From positions 6,561,556-6,625,555 of the forward strand of contig CM119270.1 in the NCBI GenBank assembly GCA_051294375.1: a stretch of DNA of 64,000 nt, written 5' to 3'. Positions 57,610 to 64,000 of this stretch are shown in pieces. The translations under genes were made by a program, and so were the position numbers. This DNA is from Paraspadella gotoi (taxonomy: Eukaryota > Chaetognatha). How positions within the stretch are numbered: position 1 is the stretch's first letter; each line of letters starts with the position of its first letter. The notes under the pieces were generated by a model that saw only the letters and a list, made by a program, of their open reading frames with translations, was not told the origin of the DNA and ran no database searches.

Positions 57610-57771
57610 TGTCACCATTACGTAGATAATAATTATCATTATCGGGTTTTTAAAATACTTTTTATCATTAAAAGAAATACAATTTATTAATTAGAAATTT
57701 AAATTGTTTGTCAATAAATTTGTAGAACCAACAAATCGTTAAAAGATCATTTATGTATTGAGCATTTATGT

Positions 57772-57822
57772 TATATTATGTTAGGTTTTGTTATGTTATG
57801 TTATGTTATGTTATATTATGAG
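57772..57822 (+). repeat. GTTAT pentanucleotide repeat
   Basis: About eight GTTAT units with one GTTAGG and one GTTTT interruption. It is not a telomeric array. Confidence 0.85.
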
Positions 57823-57986
57823 CATTTTTCGATCGCGATAATCGGAAAATTTAGTTTTTAACTTTGACTTCTGTATTACAGGTGCAGTCAGCAACGACAC
57901 TCAAAATCCAATCTTAAAAGATTTTCTTTTTTTTTCTTTTAAGATAAAAAAAACTCAAATTTTTATCAGTAAAACATTCACGCATA

Positions 57987-57990
<4 letters not shown>

Positions 57991-58053
<63 letters not shown>
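57991..58053 (+). repeat. (CT)n microsatellite
   Basis: Pure CT run of about 62 bp. Confidence 0.97.
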
Positions 58054-58057
<4 letters not shown>

Positions 58058-58059
58058 CA

Positions 58060-59220
58060 ATTCCCTCCAGTCATAACATTTCCCACCAATTTCGCCCTTT
58101 TGATCTTTCCCTTTCGCCATTTTCCCGCTCTTTTTTTCTTTACTTTCCTCCATCATATTTCCCACTTTTTTCTTTCCTTTCCTCAATCATATTTTCCGCT
58201 TTTTTCTTTCCTTTCTTCCATCATATTTCACTTCATACTTTATTTCTTTTCTAATTCCTATTTTTTTTATTTTAATTTTATTTCTCTCACTCTAACTCCC
58301 TCTCTCACCTACTTCCTCCTTTCCCCCTTTCACAATTTTTAGGATTTTCCCTTTTCGGTGTCATCGATTTCACCTTCTCTTACTTTCACATTTTTCCTTT
58401 TGTTTCCTTCCAACATTTCATTCCTTCAACGTTTTTCTCTTGTTTCCGCCACGCACCCATTCTAACTCCCCCGCGCCCCCAACTTTTTGGAATCAAGATC
58501 TGGTTTTCGTAAATCGGCTCCGCTCCAGTCTCTATGCCTCACGTGACCTGTGACCCTCCTACTTTCGCCAGACTCTCTCGATCATCTAAAGGTCGAAAGG
58601 CGTTCCTCTGTCGGCAGAAGGTTCCCGTCTGCTTGCTCCTGTCATCATTGTCGGCCTCGTTTTCATATACTATATTTTGTGAGTCCTCTTAGTTGGTGAC
58701 TTTTCTCGTCGTCATTGTCAAAAAAATTGCTCAGTTGTCACCGCAGTCAAATTGCATCCAAGGGAAGACGAGTTCTGACTTTTTTTTTGCTTTGACTTAC
58801 CAAATTCGTACATTTCTGAGTCATTTAACTTACCTTTCATTCCCAGATCCTGAGGGTTGCTCTTTTAAAATTAAGAAACGTCTTTTTTTCTCCTTTTTTT
58901 TTCTTTGTTCATTGTTTTGGGGTCTTATTTACAAATTTTCTATTTTTCTGAGTGTCAATATTGTGTAATTATTACGCTAATAAAAAAATATCCCAGTAAC
59001 TTTCCATATTTAAACTTTTACTTTAGTAAACATTGTATTTTCCCTTTTAACTTATTTTCATTTCTCTTTTTCATAGGGTTTTCTCCCCCTGTCATTTTAT
59101 ATACTCATTTTCTTTTTTTTTAATTCTCTTCATTTCTGCGTCCCTTCCTCTTCTCCATTTTCTTTTCCTTTTTCTTTCTTTCCCTTTTTTCTCTCTTCTT
59201 CGACTCCAAAATATTTTAGG
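58060..59220. other. Pyrimidine-rich unique DNA, no gene recognised
   Basis: Loose CTTTTTTCTTTCCTTTC repeats at 58,130-58,230, then unique sequence. The stretch 58,490-58,690 is more balanced in composition but has no supported frame. Confidence 0.5.
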
Positions 59221-59329
59221 AAGTGACGTCGTACTCTCGCCTCCAGATGAAAAGAATTCCAGGGAGAAATGTCGATAAGAAGGTGGAGTTAAGATCAGGA
59301 GAGGAATAGTCGAGAAGATGAGGAGATAA

Positions 59330-59560
59330 AAGGATGAGCAGTTTAAAAAATGAAAAGTAGAGGAGATGACAAGTTGAGCAATTTGAGAAATGAAAAGTCA
59401 AGAAGATGAGGAGATGAAAAGATGAGCAGTTTAAAAAATGAAAAGTTGAGGAGATGACAAGATGAGCAGTTTGAGAAATGAAAAGTCGAGAAGATGAGGA
59501 GATGACAAGATGAGCAGTTGGAATAATGAAAAGTTGAGGAGATGACAAGATGATTGGACG
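59330..59560 (+). repeat. Minisatellite with two-unit higher-order period of about 88 bp
   Basis: GATGAGCAGTTT-type units start at 59,333, 59,373 (GTTGAGCA), 59,422, 59,461 and 59,509, that is at spacings 40, 49, 39 and 48. The long unit carries an extra AGATGAGG. The three - strand frames (73-110 aa) read the same repeat in all phases. Confidence 0.85.
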
Positions 59561-59619
59561 AAAATATAAAAAGACAAACAGTTGACAAATTTAGTTTCGT
59601 GAATTGATAGAAATGTTAG

Positions 59620-59672
59620 ACAGACCGACGGACAGACATAACGACGGACCAACCGACCGACAGACCGACCGT
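59620..59672 (+). repeat. GACC/GACA tetranucleotide tract
   Basis: CAGACCGACGGACAGACA-type tetranucleotides, immediately before the hairpin at 59,687. Confidence 0.85.
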
Positions 59673-59686
59673 AAAGAGACTTGTAG

Positions 59687-59716
59687 AGTTGCTCCGCGAG
59701 TACTCGCGGGGCAACT
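59687..59716. repeat. 30-bp near-perfect palindrome
   Basis: AGTTGCTCCGCGAG is answered by CTCGCGGGGCAACT around a central TA; stem about 14 bp with one mismatched pair. It is much more GC-rich than its surroundings. Confidence 0.85.
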
Positions 59717-59884
59717 AAAAAGAAGTAAGGTCGATGTCAGAACGAAAAAAAATAGTGTTGCATTAAGTATTGGAAAGATAAGTCTGGAATTAAAATAACG
59801 GATAACTTCATAAACAATAAACAAAGAATTGCATATTTAACAAAATTTATAAATAATTTGGTAATAACGAATCAAATTTGGAAG

Positions 59885-60012
59885 ACCTTTAGGAGAGACG
59901 CGGCCTTAATAGGATCGATGCAGCCAGATTAAAAGCTGTGCAGCACATTTAGGAGAGATGCAACCAGTTTCAGGGAGATGCAGCCAGATTTAAAGCGATA
60001 CAGCCAGATCGA
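59885..60012 (+). repeat. GATGCAGCCAGATT short minisatellite
   Basis: Five to six degenerate units with GATGCAGCCAG or GATACAGCCAG, some preceded by AGGAGA. Confidence 0.75.
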
Positions 60013-60019
60013 AAAAGCA

Positions 60020-61388
60020 GTAAACACTGAATAAATAAAATTGATCCGTCAGAAAATCTTTGTCTCTCACGTTATTAGTTTTTTCCGTCTTTACTTTTGC
60101 TCTCCCGGTTCAGGGCCTTTTACTTTTACTATGACTTCTAATTTTTGTTTTCTAAAAGTGTTAATTGTCTTTTCTTTCCCGTCTCGAATTCCAACTTCTC
60201 CCGTCAACGTATCCTATTTCCTATTGTCCTATTTCGTAACCTTAACTTATTGACATCTTTGTTTCCCCTTTTCTATTTTCGTCCCTCATTTCTATTCCTC
60301 CTCTCGTCAACTTCACCTCAACTCCATCGGTTTTCAACTTTCCCCTTTTTTCCCATTAGTTCTCTTTTTATTTCTATTTGCTCCTCTGAGCCGATTTTTG
60401 TTCATCTCTGCTACTGTAATCTCCTCTCTGCTCCTTTCATTCTTCTCTGCTTCTTTAAGCTTTCTCCACCTCTCTGGTCCTCTCATTCTTCTCTGCTCCT
60501 GTAGGATCCTCTCTCCACCTCCCTGCTCCTCATATTCCTCTTCTGCTCCTGTAAACTCTTCACTTATTTCTTTCTCTTTTCAACTCCACTTTTCCCCTCA
60601 TTTCTCTGTAACACTTTACTCTATCAGGCATTCTTCTTCACCTCGATATGTTTTTTATAAATATTCTCCTTAGTCCTTACCCCTCGTTCACCCTCTACCT
60701 ACCACACCCTCCACCAACGTCTCCTTTCCCTCCTTTCTTCCAATTCCTTCTTTTTTCTTTTTCCCTTCTTTCCTCATTTTTCTTCCCTTTCCTCCCTTTT
60801 TCCCAAATCCCAGTTTTTCTTTTTCTTCCGAATTCTTCGCTCGAAGCGTCAACAACCGCAACGTCGAGAAAAAAAATCGCAGAAAAAAAAATATTATTTT
60901 TGGAAAGAAAAAAAAAACTGAGATTTTTTTCTTTTTCTTTTTCTTTCTCGAGTTAGTCGGTTCGTTCGTTCATGAGTTATTTATTTTGTTCCCTGGTTGT
61001 TAGTTTTCGGTTTGTGTCAACTTTCTTCTTCGCTCTGTTTTTTTAATGTGATAAATTATTCTGTATATAATCTAGATGAATATAAAAAAATAGAGAAGAA
61101 GAAAATTGATACAAACCGAAAACTGATGATATAAAAACTAAAATAACTTAAATCAATTATTGACTTTTTACTTCGTTAATTAAAATAGAATTGTAAAACG
61201 TTTTTTTGTTTTACTAGAGACTCGTTAATTTCTCAACAAGCGGCGTCAACTTCAACTAGGCCTCTTAACTCTTTCTCCCTTGCTCGTTCCTTCATATTAT
61301 AATAATTCATCGCCACGTTTTCCATAATTCTTTCGCGAATTTACAATAACTCATTTCGGAATGGCTTGTTTTCACGCCGGTCTTACTC

Positions 61389-61400
<12 letters not shown>
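60020..61400. other. No gene recognised; CTCCT-rich degenerate repeats
   Basis: Between 60,400 and 60,560 CTGCTCCT and CTCATTCTTCTCTGCT recur at about 60-bp spacing. The rest is pyrimidine-rich unique DNA. Confidence 0.5.
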
Positions 61401-61424
<24 letters not shown>

Positions 61425-61438
61425 TCTCTCTCTCTCTC
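61392..61438 (+). repeat. (CT)n microsatellite
   Basis: CT run with one CAT interruption. Confidence 0.95.
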
Positions 61439-61780
61439 GTAAACGCAAACCTTCTTCGATTTCCACGTTCAGCCTTCTTTGACTTCTGCTTCATTTATTT
61501 TAAGTCTCTGTTTCTGGCTATTCCTCTCTCCTCCTCTCTTCTCTCTCTCTCGTCCTCTCTCTCCTCCTCTCTTTCTCTTTCTTCTCCAATCTCCTCTCAT
61601 CTCTCTCTCTCTCTCTCTCCCTCTCTCTCCACGTGGGACAGAGTTATGATCGCGGTTCCGTACGACGGAGCCACTCCCTTCATGTTTTCTAATTACGCCA
61701 CGAAGAGAGAGGAAAGGAGGAAAGACCGAAAAGGAAAGAAATTTACAGTGAGAAAGGAATCGAAGAAAAGGAAAAAAAAA

Positions 61781-61993
61781 NNNNNNNNNNNNNNNNNNNN
61801 NNNNNNNNNNNNNNNNNNNNNNNNNNNNNNNNNNNNNNNNNNNNNNNNNNNNNNNNNNNNNNNNNNNNNNNNNNNNNNNNNNNNNNNNNNNNNNNNNNNN
61901 NNNNNNNNNNNNNNNNNNNNNNNNNNNNNNNNNNNNNNNNNNNNNNNNNNNNNNNNNNNNNNNNNNNNNNNNNNNNNNNNNNNNNNNNNNNNN
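61781..61993. other. Assembly gap, 213 N
   Basis: Follows a purine-rich GAAAAGG tract. Confidence 0.98.
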
Positions 61994-62504
61994 GGGGAAC
62001 GCTGAAGAGGACGGCGTGAATAGAGAGAAAATGGGATTGAGTGGAACTGCGACGGGACAGAACACGAGACAAAGTACAAAGATAAAAGGAAAACTGCGGG
62101 AGAGAAAGAAAGTTAAGATCGAGGACTGAATGCAAAAGCATCGGAACTTTCGTCATTGTTTCATTGTCAACCAAGTTTTTTGCAAAGGACAGAGAAAGTT
62201 TGTCTTTCTTTCCAAATGAACAAAATTCGTCAGAATCTATAAAACTCCCATCTCTCTTTTATATTTTCAAAAAACTTTTTTTTCAAAAATTATTTTTATT
62301 AAACTTATCTCTCTTCGGGGACATTTCTTCTTTTTACCCTGTTTATATTTTTTAGTTAGTGAAACAAGTTCACAATTTACACGAAAACTAAAAACTGAAA
62401 AACGAAACAAAAATTTTAAAAAAGTTTCTCGACTTCTTTCAAAAAATGTTTTGGACGATGAGGTGAAAAAAACATTTTCGCCGCGTCTTATTAAAAAACT
62501 GTTT

Positions 62505-62700
62505 NNNNNNNNNNNNNNNNNNNNNNNNNNNNNNNNNNNNNNNNNNNNNNNNNNNNNNNNNNNNNNNNNNNNNNNNNNNNNNNNNNNNNNNNNNNNNNNN
62601 NNNNNNNNNNNNNNNNNNNNNNNNNNNNNNNNNNNNNNNNNNNNNNNNNNNNNNNNNNNNNNNNNNNNNNNNNNNNNNNNNNNNNNNNNNNNNNNNNNNN
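62505..62700. other. Assembly gap, 196 N
   Basis: Estimated-size gap in unique sequence. Confidence 0.98.
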
Positions 62701-63720
62701 TCTTTTTCTCCATTTGTTGCTCACCCAAACGTCGTCCTCGTTATCGTCGACATCGTCGTCGTCTTTTTCTCTCTTTTATTTTCTTTAACTTTTTTAATAT
62801 TTCGTTGTTCTTTTGTTGTTTTTTTTTTCTCGATTGTTGAATATTTGTCGAAGTACATACATGATTTAATTTCCAATACCCATGTCTATTAAAACAACCT
62901 TTTAAAGTTTCTTTTGATACTTTTAAAACTTTCAACAAATTATATACATATATGTTCTCTCTTGTTAAATATTTAACCCACTTGATCTTTTTTATAAATA
63001 TTTTTCTCTTAATTTTTTTGGATTCTTTTTTAATTTATTTCCCTTTTTTCGTAAATTCTAAACTTTTTCTCGCTCACCCATTTTTTTTCTTTTACCCTTC
63101 CTCTCATTTAAGTGAATCCTTTTTCCATCACATTTTTTTTAAAAATTCTCAATCTTCCCTTGATTTCCTTTCTCTTAATTGCTTCATTTCCTCCTTTATT
63201 TCTTTTTCTTATTTTTTTCCCTAAAAGTGGATCCCCTTTTTTTAATCGATCTTTTAAGTCGCATTTTTTATTCTCTTCTATTCTTTTACCCATCTTTTCC
63301 TTTCTTTCTCGCATCTTTTCCTTTCTTTCCTCATTTTCAGCTGAGTTGGCGATTTGTGACTCTTGCCTCTTTCATCGCTACACGAGTCAAATTTTTTTTT
63401 CATGTTTTTTTCTTCTTTTCTTTCTTTTCTTTTTTTTCGTCTCTGCCTTCATTTTTCTTCTTTTCTTTTCTTAAGCCCAGTTTTTTCTTTTGTTCCATTT
63501 CTATTTCTCGCCTTTTTTTGTTCCTTTAACTACTATTGTTATTCGGTGCCACTAAAGTCATTTTTTTTGTTTCTGCCTAAAATACTCATGACTTTTGTTT
63601 ACACATTTCTCTCGCTCTCTATCTCCTTTTTATCTCCTAACCCTGTATTTCTTTCTCCCCCTTATCTCTTTTCTATTTTTCCATTCCACGGACGGCGCAT
63701 TTCGCTCAATTAAGATGTAG
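62701..63720. other. T-rich unique DNA, no gene recognised
   Basis: Poly-T and TTTTC-rich sequence. Frames of 90-120 aa are Phe/Leu/Ser translations in several phases at once. Confidence 0.5.
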
Positions 63721-63731
63721 ATCGCAGCAAA

Positions 63732-63862
<131 letters not shown>

Positions 63863-64000
63863 ACTTTCTCATGCAAATTAAATCGCGAGGTTCATTTTCA
63901 GGAGAATCGCCGTTTAATCGGAAAGATCGCGTTTGCATCGTAGCGATCCTCCTTCTAACGGGCGATCGCTCTTTCATCTTCTCGATCGCTCTTTCATCCG

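Noticed and set aside
57772-57822. GTTAGG within a GTTAT array as a possible insect telomere repeat
   Set aside because: Only one TTAGG-like unit; the array is a pentanucleotide GTTAT.
59216-59652. Three overlapping - strand frames with repeated HLLDFSFLKLL-type peptides
   Set aside because: All three phases read the 44-bp minisatellite; a repeat protein is not supported.

Overview
This is a fragment of an animal, probably arthropod, nuclear genome scaffold. It is overwhelmingly non-coding: intron-like and intergenic DNA crowded with (CT)n/(GA)n microsatellites and degenerate minisatellites, and broken by 18 runs of N. There are no bacterial-type operons, ribosome binding sites or CRISPR arrays, and I found no rRNA or tRNA gene and no transposase or reverse transcriptase. 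Almost all long open frames are translations of low-complexity CT/GA tracts. Splice-like GTGAGT/GTAAGT donors and pyrimidine-CAG acceptors flank the few convincing coding patches. The one gene I can name is tensin (blistery-like): its SH2 domain is read from two + strand exons at 30,606-30,779 and 30,887-31,253.

The main architecture is repetition. A block at about 9.79-16.49 kb (D) returns inverted at about 46.5-52.87 kb. A block at about 16.5-19.5 kb (E) returns inverted at 43.05-45.9 kb and again at 39.15-41.96 kb, with a further poor same-strand copy at 37.7-39.5 kb. A block at 19.5-22.1 kb (F) returns inverted at 25.4-28.08 kb, and part of it again at 42.0-43.05 kb. A block at 4.85-7.35 plus 9.06-9.7 kb (B) returns in direct orientation at 22.49-25.26 kb (G), filling the spacer of the F inversion. 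The outer inversion is centred near 31.3 kb and the inner one near 23.7 kb. The unique loop, 28.1-37.6 kb, holds the tensin exons (+) and a GC-rich, probably coding stretch on the - strand (about 33.3-35.8 kb).

Copies differ mainly by scattered one-base insertions and deletions, including inside the tensin SH2 frame. Exactly seven gaps are 25 N long, and all lie inside the repeated zone; all other gaps are 153-359 N. This suggests that much of the first 53 kb is lightly polished long-read gap fill, so the inversions may be partly or wholly assembly artefact. Coding exons should therefore be read as frame-disturbed by sequence error before any are called pseudogenes. The last 11 kb (53-64 kb) shows no such duplication and is simple-repeat-rich DNA with no convincing gene.

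Other candidate exons are: a 136-nt exon present two to three times (5,141-5,276; 22,794-22,927; degraded near 3,550-3,620), an 81-nt exon (24,544-24,624 and 7,232-7,308), an acidic exon at 8,335-8,481 whose translation ends near an RFGR motif, and a 621-nt polyglutamine exon with an SxIP-type motif on the - strand at 35,184-35,804.
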